The position numbers and the translations under genes are program-made. From Blastocatellia bacterium (GTDB lineage: Bacteria; Acidobacteriota; Blastocatellia; Chloracidobacteriales; JADJPF01): a DNA stretch of 6,163 nucleotides. Positions 1 to 6,163 of the stretch are shown in pieces (the first letter of the stretch is position 1; each line of letters starts with the position of its first letter). The notes under the pieces are model-generated. The model saw only the letters and a list, made by a program, of their open reading frames with translations, did no database searches and was not told where the DNA came from. The stretch lies in NCBI GenBank assembly GCA_016713405.1, contig JADJPF010000019.1, positions 1-6,163 on the forward strand, given 5' to 3'.

Positions 1-3
1 TAT

Positions 4-26
4 TCAAGAAAAATAAAAAAGCGAAA
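4..26 (+). repeat. IS630 terminal inverted repeat, transposase 3' side
   Basis: This repeat starts TCAAGAAAAA and pairs as an inverted repeat with 1182-1204, about 20 of 23 bases identical. It lies just beyond the transposase stop codon at 35-37. Low complexity (A-rich) weakens the match, but the position relative to the transposase is right. Confidence 0.55.
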
Positions 27-34
27 TTAGGCAG

Positions 35-1124
35 CTAAAGGCAAAGAAAAAAATTGAGAGAATCATAAAGCCAAATAAAACTAAAATAGCAAAAGGTTGA
101 AGAGAAAATCAAACAAAGCTCATCAACTTTAGATTGCAAAGAATCAAAAGTAGGAAAATGATGTAAATGAATGGGATTTCTTGAGATTTTTCCAAAGCTT
201 TTCGATAGGGTTAAAGTCAGGAGAATAAGAGGGAGCTGGAAAACAGTTAAGCAGGACTTGTTAAAGTTGAAAAAAAGTCTTTAAGCTGTTTAGAAGTATG
301 GTATTTAGCACTATCCTGAATAAGAACAATATGTTTGAAGAGTGCCTAATAACAGAAGTAAGAAAAGCTTGGTAGGTGTCAGAGTTAAAACGGAAGTAGT
401 AGATTGATAAAAAATTTGCCAGTGAAAAAAATCAATTAAACCAAAGAACGAAAAGCTCTCGAGTACCAGAAGTTTTAATAGTAGGTTGGTTGCCTCTACG
501 GGCCCAAGTGTAGGAAAGACTACTCCCACTGAGGAAAGCTAGCTTCATCTCCAAAAAGTAGATATGCACCTTTTTTTTCCTAGCTAAGTTGAAGCTTTAG
601 GCCAAGTTTCAGCTAACCATTCTGCTCTTTTGTCTTCATCTATGGTCTGATATAAATCTTGCTTTCTGAAATGAAAATCCTAGATTTTTAAGCAGTTCTA
701 CTATATAAAATACACTATATCTCACTCCCATATTTTTCTTATTAGCTCTACTATCATTGGACTACGCCAACATGTTCCACTAAATCCTGCTGCTTCTGGC
801 CCTTTTTCTATTATTTCTGCTAATTCTTGTTTTTGCTTTTTGTTTAATTTTCCAGGTCGGCCGGATGATTTTCCTGATTCGATACTGTCTATTCCTCTTA
901 CTAAATAGTTTTTTATATGTTTATTTATTGTTTCTTCTGTTATTTCTAATACTTTTGCTATTTCTGTTATTGCTACTTCTCGACTTATTGCTAACAATAC
1001 CATTATCTGCTTACTTTCTCTTATTTTTTCCTAATTTTTGACTGGACTTTAATTTTTTCTCTAGCTCTTGTTGCTGTTCTTTGTTATTCTTAATCGGAAT
1101 ATTAGCATTGGGAAATCTCCTTAT
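35..1124 (-). pseudogene. IS630-family transposase, multiply frameshifted
   Basis: This is the DDE transposase that would cut and join the IS ends. Read from high to low coordinates in several frames, it starts RRFPNANIPIKN near 1121, then gives MVLLAISREVAITEIAKVLE (HTH domain, 1003 downward), GRPGKLNKKQKQELAEIIE and AAGFSGTCWRSPMI (linker and second HTH), YIVELLKNLGFSFQKARF, then the catalytic core: GDEASFPQW (first Asp at 547-549), SLSYTWARRGNQPT, FFGLIDFF, HIVLIQDSAKYHTSKQ (second Asp at 313-315) and SPDFNPIEKLW (Glu at 201-203). It ends HLHHFPTFDSLQSKVDE and stops near 35. The order and motifs match a full-length IS630 transposase of about 340-360 residues. About ten frame changes and a missing obvious ATG (ATA sits at the expected start) make it inactive as written. 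The family call is secure; whether the breaks are real or sequencing errors is not. Confidence 0.9.
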
Positions 1125-1181
1125 ATTGAATTTCTATTTCTTAGAGATTTTCCATGCTTTTTCTTTTTCGCTCAACTTTTT

Positions 1182-1204
1182 TTTCCCTGTTTTCTTTTTC
1201 TTGA
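1182..1204 (-). repeat. IS630 terminal inverted repeat, transposase 5' side
   Basis: Read on the minus strand this begins TCAAGAAAAA and matches 4-26 at about 20 of 23 positions. It sits about 60-80 bases upstream of the inferred transposase start near 1121-1124, a normal distance for the family. The plus-strand T-rich run here is this repeat and the leader, not coding sequence. Confidence 0.55.
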
Positions 1205-1934
1205 GATCTATATTTTCAATCGAGATGAAGACATAGAAGGGTTAACTAATAAGGCATTAGAATTTGTCGAAGAAGCTAAATTGAAACTATTTGGGATAGC
1301 TTTCTTGGAATTACTTTTCTTGGCTGTTTCAGCATCTTCTGAAAAATTTCTTAAGGATAAAGGGGAAAGCGATAGGATAACAACAAGATTTCTTACATTT
1401 TCACAACAGCTTGATTGGTTAGATGATAAGAAAAGAAAAATTTTGCGATCATTCCTAAAGCTTCATGGTTCAGGAGGTAACATAGCAAGTCAATACCCTT
1501 GGAATTATGAAAACTTGTATAGCATTTGTAAATATCGTTGATCGTAAAACCTTTGTGGGAATTTATTTTAGATTTTTATAAATCTCGAAAAGCTTCAACA
1601 AATAGGCTTGCTTTGTTAAAAAAAGAAGACACTTTTCAGACACTCTCAAATAGTTACACCCCAGAATTAATAGAAAAAGTTATCACCAAAATGCTTAATC
1701 AATTTATTAGCAATAATAAGTCATCAAAAAGACGGCTTTCTACCCCATTAGCTTTTGCTTGTGATCATGCTGCTTATGAATTAAATATTAATCGTCAAGA
1801 TAAACCTTATAGTAAAGAAACATTTGATTAGGTATTATCAAGAGATAAAACGAGAAGAATTTGAAAGGCTTAACGATACTATGATCACTGAAAGATTTTT
1901 GACTTTAATTAATCTTTTGCAAAAACAATCTTAA
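1205..1934 (+). pseudogene. Remnant of an unrecognised protein gene, 5' end lost at IS630
   Basis: I do not recognise this protein. One frame runs from the IS edge to a TGA at 1539-1541 (RDEDIEGLTNKALEFVEEAK, later DDKKRKILRSFLKLHGSGG). The sense continues in a second frame from 1538 (IVKPLWEFILDFYKSRKAST, later ELIEKVITKMLNQF and PLAFACDHAAYELNI) to a TAG at 1829-1831. It then returns to the first frame for a short tail (EIKREEFERLNDTMITERF) ending at TAA 1932-1934. The restored product is about 240 residues, mostly charged and probably helical, with one hydrophobic stretch (FGIAFLELLFLAVSA). The first break can be mended by one extra T near 1538, the second by removing one T near 1828. No start codon is seen after the IS edge, so the N-terminus was probably cut off by the IS insertion. 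Alternatively these are two overlapping small genes, the second starting at TTG 1538; continuous coding character across the junctions makes that less likely. Confidence 0.45.
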
Positions 1935-2026
1935 TCTTTTCTAACATTACTTATCAAAAAGTGTGTTTCTTTATGCTTCATCTAGTAGCAAAACCTTGCT
2001 GCAAGTAAAATTAAAAGGATAAAGAA
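1935..2026 (+). promoter_or_regulatory. Leader of the replication-like operon, with ribosome binding site
   Basis: This 92-base gap precedes the first gene of the plus-strand operon and should hold its promoter. AAAAGGA at 2013-2019 is a good ribosome binding site, 7 bases before the ATG at 2027. An 11-base palindrome CTTGC-T-GCAAG lies at 1995-2005 and could be bound by the HTH protein encoded just downstream, an inference from position only. I could not pick out a convincing -35/-10 pair. Confidence 0.45.
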
Positions 2027-2308
2027 ATGAGTAATATACACCCAGAAGAAATTTTACCTGAAAAAGTATTAATTGAGCGGTTAAATGTTTCTAGGACAAC
2101 TCTTTGGCGATGGAGATCGCAAGGTAAACTTGCCTGTTTTAAGCTAGGCTCCAAAGTGGCTTATTCTGAAAAACACGTTAGAGAGCTTTTAGAAAAATGT
2201 GAGCGTCAAGCTATCCCCAAAAAGAAAAGAGGCTATAGCTTATGTTTAACAAAAATAATATCCCTTCATTTAAGTCAAACCATGAACGATCACGACTTAT
2301 TAGAGTAA
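2027..2308 (+). CDS. Excisionase/MerR-type helix-turn-helix DNA-binding protein
   Basis: This is a small DNA-binding protein, probably an excisionase-like or MerR-like regulator of the element. Residues about 8-58 hold the HTH_17-type winged helix: LPEKVLIERLNVSRTTLWRW (helix-turn-helix), then RSQGKLACFKLGSKVAYSEK (wing) and a closing helix HVRELLEKCER. The lysine-rich end (AIPKKKR) is typical. A strong ribosome binding site (AAAAGGA, 7-base spacing) supports the ATG at 2027. As written, the frame runs on to a stop at 2306-2308 and overlaps the next gene by about 67 bases. Adding one base in the CCCC/AAAAA run near 2216-2225 would instead end the protein at TAG 2236-2238, three bases before the next ATG, which looks more natural. 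Such proteins control excision or transcription of integrated elements; no integrase partner is visible here. The HTH call is firm, the excisionase role is inference. Confidence 0.8.
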   Translation: MSNIHPEEILPEKVLIERLNVSRTTLWRWRSQGKLACFKLGSKVAYSEKHVRELLEKCERQAIPKKKRGYSLCLTKIISLHLSQTMNDHDLLE

Positions 2309-3264
2309 ACCGCAAAAAACCCTTGTCCAATATGTAATAAACCTGATTGGTGTAGTGTATCAGAAAATGGATCGCTTGCTTTTGTTGTAGAGTTTCAGCA
2401 GGGTAGTTTTAAGAAGCTAGTAAATGGGGGCCTACATCCATAGTCTTAAATATGATGAGGTGATCATTCATCCAAATAAACCTGTTGTAGCTCAATCAGT
2501 TGAAAAACCTTTAGCAAATATTGAGCAACGAAACAAAGTTTATAGTGCTTTATTAAATGAGTTTCTTCAACTATCCCTAAATCATGCTGATAATTTGCTC
2601 AATGTACGCGGTTTAAGCGATGAAAGAATATTTAATAATCTTTATGCAACATTACCTATATTTCCTAACATCTTCAAATTACCAAAGAACTAGCAAATAA
2701 CTTTGAGCTAAGTGGAATACCAGGTTTTTAAGACTGAAAAAGGATTGGCGATTTAGTCCAGTTGGTAACCCAGGTTTTATCCCTGTTCGAGATTCTATTG
2801 GACGCATTCAAGGCATGCAAATACGTCGAGATACAATAGGAAAAGATATGTCCAGATACATTTGGTTTTCTTCACGTGACTTTACTGATGGTGCAAGTTC
2901 TGGCTCTCCAATACATTTTGTTAATGTTGATCTAGCCAAACAAACAGGATTTGCTGTTATAACTGAGGGGCCTCTAAAAGCTGATATTTGTGCTGAAAAA
3001 ATGAGCCTTTGTTTTATTGCTGTAGCTGGAGTTTCTTCTTTTAACAATATTTTTGCACAACAACTAAAAAAAGAAATTCCTGAGCTTAAAACTGTAGCAA
3101 TAGCTTTTGATTCAGATTGGGAAGACAAAGCACCTGTTTGTAATGCTGTAATACGGCTGATAGACACACTAAAAGAGCATAACATCAACATAAAAATTTG
3201 GTCTTGGGATACTAAATTTAAGGGGCTTGATGATTTTATTCTTGCTGGAGGGGAAATAGTATGA
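2242..3264 (+). pseudogene. Primase-like protein: zinc cysteine cluster plus Toprim-like (DUF3854-like) domain, frameshifted
   Basis: This probably encodes a DNA primase-like replication protein of about 340 residues. It starts MFNKNNIPSFKSNHERSRLI at 2242, behind AAGAGG. The zinc-binding cluster follows: NPCPICNKPDWCSVSENGS, then, after restoring one T in the run at 2380-2383, a Cys-Cys-Arg. The middle (YIHSLKYDEVIIHPNKPVVA onwards) and KKDWRFSPVGNPGFIPVRDS lead into the Toprim-like domain: FAVITEGPLKADI (acidic residue about 242), VAIAFDSDWEDK (Asp-Ser-Asp about 290-292) and GLDDFILAGG. These are the acidic motifs that hold metal in Toprim folds. The frame changes about six times: extra A near 2314-2319, missing T near 2380-2383, extra G near 2401-2403, extra G in 2426-2430, missing A near 2676-2678 and missing T near 2725-2729. 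The last 450 bases are open. The stop overlaps the next ATG (ATGA, 3261-3264), implying translational coupling. Toprim/primase identity is good; biochemical activity is inferred. Confidence 0.75.
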
Positions 3265-4695
3265 GCAAAATTATTGAGCTTGATATTAAAGAGTTTGAGC
3301 GTAGAGCTAAAGAAAAAGGTCTAATTTCTAAAACAGAGCAATCAAGTCAAGAATATATGCCTTTTAAGCTAAGTTGGCCGCAATCCCTAAAAGACGTTGC
3401 TTATCAAGGTACTGCTGGAATGGTGACAGAATTAATAGCACCTCATACCGAATCAGACAATGCGGCTCTTTTACTACAATTTCTTGTAGCTTTTGGAAAT
3501 ATTATTGGTAGAAGTGCTAGATTTACAGTTTCTGGATGTGATCATTACTTAAATTTTTTTATTTGTCTTGTTGGTAAAACTGCCAGTGGTCGCAAAGGTA
3601 CTTCATGGGATCCTATTGAGCGTCTTTTTAAGCTGGTAGATCCAACTTGGGCTAATCGAATTATGTCAGGCTTATCTTCAGGGGAAGGACTTATTTGGGC
3701 TGTACGCGATCCTATAGAAAAACTGAGCCAATAAAAGAAAAAGGCAAAGTTACAGGTTATCAAAAAGTTATTATTGATAGCGGTATAGAAGATAAACGTT
3801 TACTTATAATAGAAACAGAATTTGCTTCCGTGTTAAGGGTGTTACAACGAGATGGCAACACATTGTCAGCGATCATTCGAGAAGCTTGGGATAAAGGCGA
3901 TTTAAGAATCATCACTAAAAATAATCCTGCTCAAGCAACACAAGCACATATTTCTATCATAGGGCATATTACTCCTGATGAGTTAAGAAGGTATATTGAC
4001 CGAACAGAATTAGGAAATGGTTTTGCTAACCGGTTTTTGTGGCTATGTGTAAAACGCTCAAAGCTTCTTCCTGATGGTGGTGAGCTTCATAAAGTAAACT
4101 TTGAGCCGAGTAAAAGGGTTAGTCAAAGTAATAGAATTTGCTAAAAGTTGTTTTGAATTAAGGAAAGATGCTCAAAAGCAACAGAATTTTGGCGTACAGT
4201 TTATGCTGATCTTTCTAAAGAAAAGTAGGTTTATTTGGATCTGCTACATCACGTGCTGCACCTCAAGTATTAAGGTTGTCTTGCTTGTACGCTTTGCTTG
4301 ATTGCTCATTAGTCATTCAACAAAAACATATGGAAGCTGCTTTAGAAGTTTGGCGATATTGTGAAGATTCAGCTAAATACATTTTTGGTGATTCTTTAGG
4401 AGATCCTTTAGCTGATGAAATTCTCAAAGCACTAAATGATCTAGGAGAAGAAGGTTTAACAAAGTCTTTTATTATTGAGCATCTTTTCAAGCGAAATTAC
4501 AGTGCTAGCAAAATTAACAATGCCCTAGCTAACTTGGTTGAGTCTCAACTTGCATATTGTCAAAAAGAAACTACTAATGAACGTGGGCGACCTACGGAAA
4601 AATGGTTTTCTAGTGCAATTAAAAGACAAACCCAATCTTGTTACGAGGAAAACGAGGAAAACGAGGAAAATAAGTTTTTACTACATAACGATTGA
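3261..4695 (+). pseudogene. DUF3987-like P-loop ATPase / helicase-like protein, frameshifted
   Basis: Frame-restored, this is a protein of about 478 residues resembling the DUF3987 family, which is found beside primases in plasmids, phages and integrative elements and is thought to act as a replicative helicase or ATPase. A strong GGAGG lies before the ATG at 3261. The P-loop-like motif is GKTASGRKGTS at about residues 105-115. The Walker B-like strand is LLIIETEFASVLRVL near residue 184, followed by RDGNTLSAIIREAWDKGDLR, then AHISIIGHITPDELRRYIDR and GNGFANRFLWLCVKRSKLLP. Later come GLFGSATSRAAPQVLRLSCL, YALLDCSLVIQQKHMEAAL and VWRYCEDSAKYIFGDSLGDP. The C-terminus (ADEILKALNDLGEEGLTKS to ERGRPTEKWF) looks like a winged helix, ending in an acidic EEN repeat. 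Frame changes lie near 3717 (one A missing), about 4105-4112, about 4173-4176 (one A missing) and 4221-4224 (one A missing). DUF3987 membership is confident; helicase function is inference. Confidence 0.8.
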
Positions 4696-4716
4696 ATTAA
4701 CTCGTTTTTCTCGTTT
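4643..4716 (+). repeat. Three 9-bp direct repeats with an inverted arm: iteron-like cluster or RNA hairpin
   Basis: ACGAGGAAA occurs three times head to tail (4643-4651, 4652-4660, 4661-4669), encoding the EEN repeats at the end of the DUF3987-like protein. After its stop codon, CTCGTTTTTCTCGTTT at 4701-4716 is the reverse complement of 4650-4665 at 15 of 16 positions; the sixteenth would be a G-U pair in RNA. The loop is 35 bases and contains the stop codon. The cluster ends 13 bases before the next gene's ATG at 4730. It could be a coupling or attenuation hairpin, or a repeat-type binding site for replication proteins. The repeat and inverted arm are seen directly; both roles are inference. 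Confidence 0.7.
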
Positions 4717-4729
4717 AAATCGTAGCTTT

Positions 4730-5078
4730 ATGCTTGAAAAAAATACTCCTAAAAATTATATGAAAAAAATTATTTCAAATTTGTCACCCAAGATTGACTT
4801 TATTTCTGGCTCTATTGTGGCCTATTACAAAAAATGTAACCGTGCCAATTGTAAAATGCTTACAAGGATATCTGCACGGCCCCTATTTTTACCGTTTTTG
4901 GAGACATGAAGGCAAAAGATTTAAGCAATATGTACGCAAAGAAGATGCAGCTATTGTTAAAACCGCTTGTAAAAACTACCAAGAGCAAAAGCGCATTAAC
5001 AAAGAATTTCAACTAAAGCACTTAGCATTATGGCGTAAGCTAAAAGCCCAGATTAATGAGGTGATTGGCAATGAATGA
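4730..5078 (+). pseudogene. Small DUF6788-like cysteine-containing protein, one frameshift
   Basis: Frame-restored length is about 116 residues. The N-terminus reads MLEKNTPKNYMKKIISNLSP, then IDFISGSIVAYYKKCNRANC. One extra A in the AAAA run near 4854-4857 changes the frame; removing it gives a further Cys (NCKC) followed by LQGYLHGPYFYRFWRHEGKR and KQYVRKEDAAIVKTACKNYQ, ending ALWRKLKAQINEVIGNE. The Gly-Ser-Ile/Val, Cys-x5-Cys-x-Cys, HGPYFYRFWR and YVR order matches the DUF6788 family: small proteins of unknown function, often next to transposon or element genes, with a likely metal-binding or nucleic-acid-binding cysteine motif. The ATG at 4730 is chosen because it gives the usual N-terminus; no clear ribosome binding site precedes it, so translation may depend on the gene upstream. 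A start at the internal Met near 4760 is possible. The stop at 5076-5078 overlaps the next gene's ATG. Confidence 0.7.
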
Positions 5079-5891
5079 AAGCACAAAAAAAACCAATGAA
5101 AATAACGTTTGTTTAGCAGAAGCTAACAATAGCCAAACTAAGTCACCAGCTATTGATATTAATTCTATTGCTGCATCAATAGCTGGCATAGAATTTGGAT
5201 CAATAGCTCGTGAGTTAAGAAAAGCTTGGGCTTGTCGAGTAGTTTATTATCTTGAAAATGAAGGTTTAACGCCTCAACAAGCTGTTGAAAAAGCTAAAAA
5301 TCCTCAACCTGACATTAGTACCGAGAAAGAATATCAGCATATTTTAAGCCAGCCAGTTAATACTATGTTGGTGGGCAATAGCAATCCTATTTGAGCGTGA
5401 TCCAACAATAGCCGCTGATGTTTGGGAAGAAATAAAACAAGAAGCCCTGCAATGAATTTTTAAGCGGACATCGCGCTGCTGGTGGGCTTGAAGTAGCTGA
5501 ATGGCAACAAGAGCCTTGGACACGCGCCCAATATTTAGCAATTCGAGATGGTTTTATAGAGCAGTGGCAACCAAAAGGAGCCATAGAAATAGCTATGATT
5601 GATATGATGGCACAAGCCTTTAGCCAATATTTGTTTTGGAATGAAACCCGTCCAACAAAGAGCCACTCACAAACATAGTTGCTTTAAGCTCAAAAGAGCA
5701 ATCTAAAAATAATAATGGTTGCGGGCCCACGTGTTACAGAGCAAGAAGCCTTAGAACATGCTGCTATTATGATGGCTCGCTTTAACAAGCTGTTTTTAAG
5801 GACTTTAAGACAGTTAAGAGACTTAAGGCGATATTCTACGCCTATAACAATAAACAATCCACAACAAGTAAATATTTCTACTGAAGTTTAG
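5071..5891 (+). pseudogene. Conserved protein of unknown function with QVNI-type tail, frameshifted
   Basis: Frame-restored, this is a protein of about 272 residues. After a polar N-terminus (MNESTKKTNENNVCLAEANN) come SIAASIAGIEFGSIARELRK, AWACRVVYYLENEGLTPQQA, AILFERDPTIAADVWEEIKQ, EFLSGHRAAGGLEVAEWQQ, PWTRAQYLAIRDGFIEQWQP, KGAIEIAMIDMMAQAFSQYL, then PRVTEQEALEHAAIMMARFN, LFLRTLRQLRDLRRY and a tail PITINNPQQVNISTEV. I recognise this arrangement as a hypothetical-protein family from environmental bacteria, usually near element genes, but know no function. It is helical, has no signal peptide or membrane segment, and is probably cytoplasmic. GAGG at 5058-5061 and ATG at 5071 fit; it overlaps the DUF6788-like gene by 8 bases. 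Frame changes occur near 5361-5368, 5447-5453, 5657-5659 (one A missing) and around 5717-5730. A separate small gene from the ATG at 5715 is possible but less likely. Confidence 0.65.
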
Positions 5892-5984
5892 AATTGTAAT
5901 AAAAAAATTTTAAGGGCGTAATTTACCTAAATATATAGAATCGAACCTGCTTTAGCTATTGAAGTTAGATTATGAAAAATATAG
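5892..5984. other. Short gap between converging genes
   Basis: This AT-rich gap separates the end of the plus-strand operon from the end of the minus-strand metallopeptidase gene. A weak 7-bp inverted repeat (TAGCTAT near 5953-5959 with ATAGCTA near 5981-5987, 21-base loop) could form a bidirectional transcription end, but it has no strong G/C stem. It may also mark the right edge of the mobile region; no attachment-site repeat was found. Confidence 0.3.
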
Positions 5985-6163
5985 CTAGTAATCCCACTCG
6001 CTATAGTCCAATAAACTATTTAATTCTTTTTGATGGAATTCCCATAAAGGCATGAATTTGCTCATCAAACTATTGAAACGTTTATTATGATGGCGTTCTA
6101 GCAAATGTACTAGTTCATGAACAATGATATATTCTAAACATAAAGTTGACTTTTTAGCTAATT
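5985..6163 (-). CDS. YgjP-like (DUF45) zinc metallopeptidase, C-terminal part, runs off the window
   Basis: Read from 6163 down to the TAG at 5985-5987, 58 codons are open without a frame break: LAKKSTLCLEYIIVHELVHL, LERHHNKRFNSLMSKFMPLW, then EFHQKELNSLLDYSEWDY. HELVH (6105-6119) is the HExxH zinc site, and the second histidine pair (RHHNKRF) supplies the usual third ligand position of the YgjP/M48-like group. The end in W-x-Y and the spacing match the C-terminus of this family, which is usually about 230-250 residues; the start lies beyond the right edge. Members are probably cytoplasmic proteases of poorly known role, and in many genomes they sit next to type I restriction-modification genes, so such genes may lie to the right. 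It points against the replication-like operon and may belong to a different unit. The absence of frameshifts here contrasts with the genes to its left, but the stretch is short. Confidence 0.85.
   Translation of the reverse strand, partial: LAKKSTLCLEYIIVHELVHLLERHHNKRFNSLMSKFMPLWEFHQKELNSLLDYSEWDY

Larger units (their letters stand above)
4..1204 (-). mobile_element. IS630-family insertion sequence, about 1.2 kb
   Basis: The element is delimited by an imperfect terminal inverted repeat. Bases 4-26 and the reverse complement of 1182-1204 match at about 20 of 23 positions, and both begin TCAAGAAAAA. A single minus-strand transposase gene fills the space between the repeats, ending about 9 bases from the left repeat and starting about 58 bases inside the right one, as expected for a compact IS630 element of about 1.1-1.2 kb. 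IS630 elements normally insert at TA and duplicate it. I do not see a clean TA duplication directly flanking both repeats, and only three bases lie left of the element in this window, so the outer edges are approximate. The right end abuts a gene remnant that lacks its start, which suggests the IS interrupted that gene. Confidence 0.75.

Noticed and set aside
1068..1210. Plus-strand open frame rich in Phe and Leu leading into the gene remnant
   Set aside because: It is antisense to the IS630 transposase start and covers the T-rich IS end, so this part is a shadow of the IS rather than a membrane protein.
2808..3191. Minus-strand open frame of 127 codons
   Set aside because: It is antisense to the Toprim-like domain, whose plus-strand frame shows clear family motifs, and it has no recognisable product.
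2242..3264. Programmed frameshifting as the cause of the frame changes
   Set aside because: There are too many changes, in both directions, and unrelated genes show the same pattern; no slippery heptamer with a following structure stood out.
4643..4669. Tandem repeats considered as a CRISPR remnant
   Set aside because: The 9-bp units are head to tail without spacers and encode amino-acid repeats in frame.
4693..4725. Stop-codon readthrough at the end of the DUF3987-like gene
   Set aside because: The same frame continues only nine codons (INSFFSFKS) to another stop, and the next gene begins right after; there is no readthrough signal.
5344..5584. Two overlapping minus-strand open frames
   Set aside because: They are shadows of the frame-restored unknown protein on the plus strand; neither has a ribosome site or recognisable content.
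5940..5953. Reverse complement contains GGTTCGATTC, like a tRNA T-loop
   Set aside because: The flanking bases do not pair into a T-stem and no acceptor, D or anticodon arm follows, so it is neither a tRNA nor a supported attachment site.

Overview
The window is AT-rich bacterial DNA (roughly one third GC by eye) that looks like an accessory or mobile region. The host cannot be named from the sequence. The resemblance of the later genes to hypothetical-protein families I associate with environmental Acidobacteriota, Chloroflexota and similar groups is a memory-based inference, not a search result.

Layout, left to right. (1) 4-1204: an IS630-family insertion sequence on the minus strand, with recognisable imperfect terminal inverted repeats and a transposase broken by about ten frameshifts; all three DDE catalytic positions are still readable in separate frames. 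(2) 1205-1934, plus strand: the remains of an unrecognised gene that starts abruptly at the IS edge and changes frame twice. (3) 2027-5891, plus strand: a tight run of five genes that looks like one operon: an excisionase/MerR-type helix-turn-helix protein; a primase-like protein with an N-terminal zinc-binding cysteine cluster and a C-terminal Toprim-like (DUF3854-like) domain; a DUF3987-like P-loop/helicase-like protein; a small cysteine-containing DUF6788-like protein; and a conserved protein of unknown function ending in a QVNI-type tail. Neighbours overlap or nearly touch (an ATGA overlap at 3261-3264 and an ATGAATGA overlap at 5071-5078). (4) 5985-6163, minus strand: the C-terminal part of a YgjP-like zinc metallopeptidase with an intact HELVH motif, running off the right edge and converging on the operon.

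Taken together, the operon looks like the regulation and replication module of a plasmid-like, phage-satellite-like or integrative element: a DNA-binding switch, a primase/Toprim protein and an ATPase/helicase-like protein. No integrase, relaxase, capsid or toxin gene is visible, so the element type is open. A repeat cluster at 4643-4716, with three 9-bp direct repeats and an inverted arm that can pair as a 16-bp stem, lies across the DUF3987-DUF6788 junction and is the best candidate for an undescribed cis-acting site.

A strong caveat: nearly every gene longer than about 300 bp is split by single-base frame changes, most of them at homopolymer runs, while the protein sequence continues well in another frame. 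This fits uncorrected long-read indels or a decaying element. Coordinates below span the frame-restored genes.
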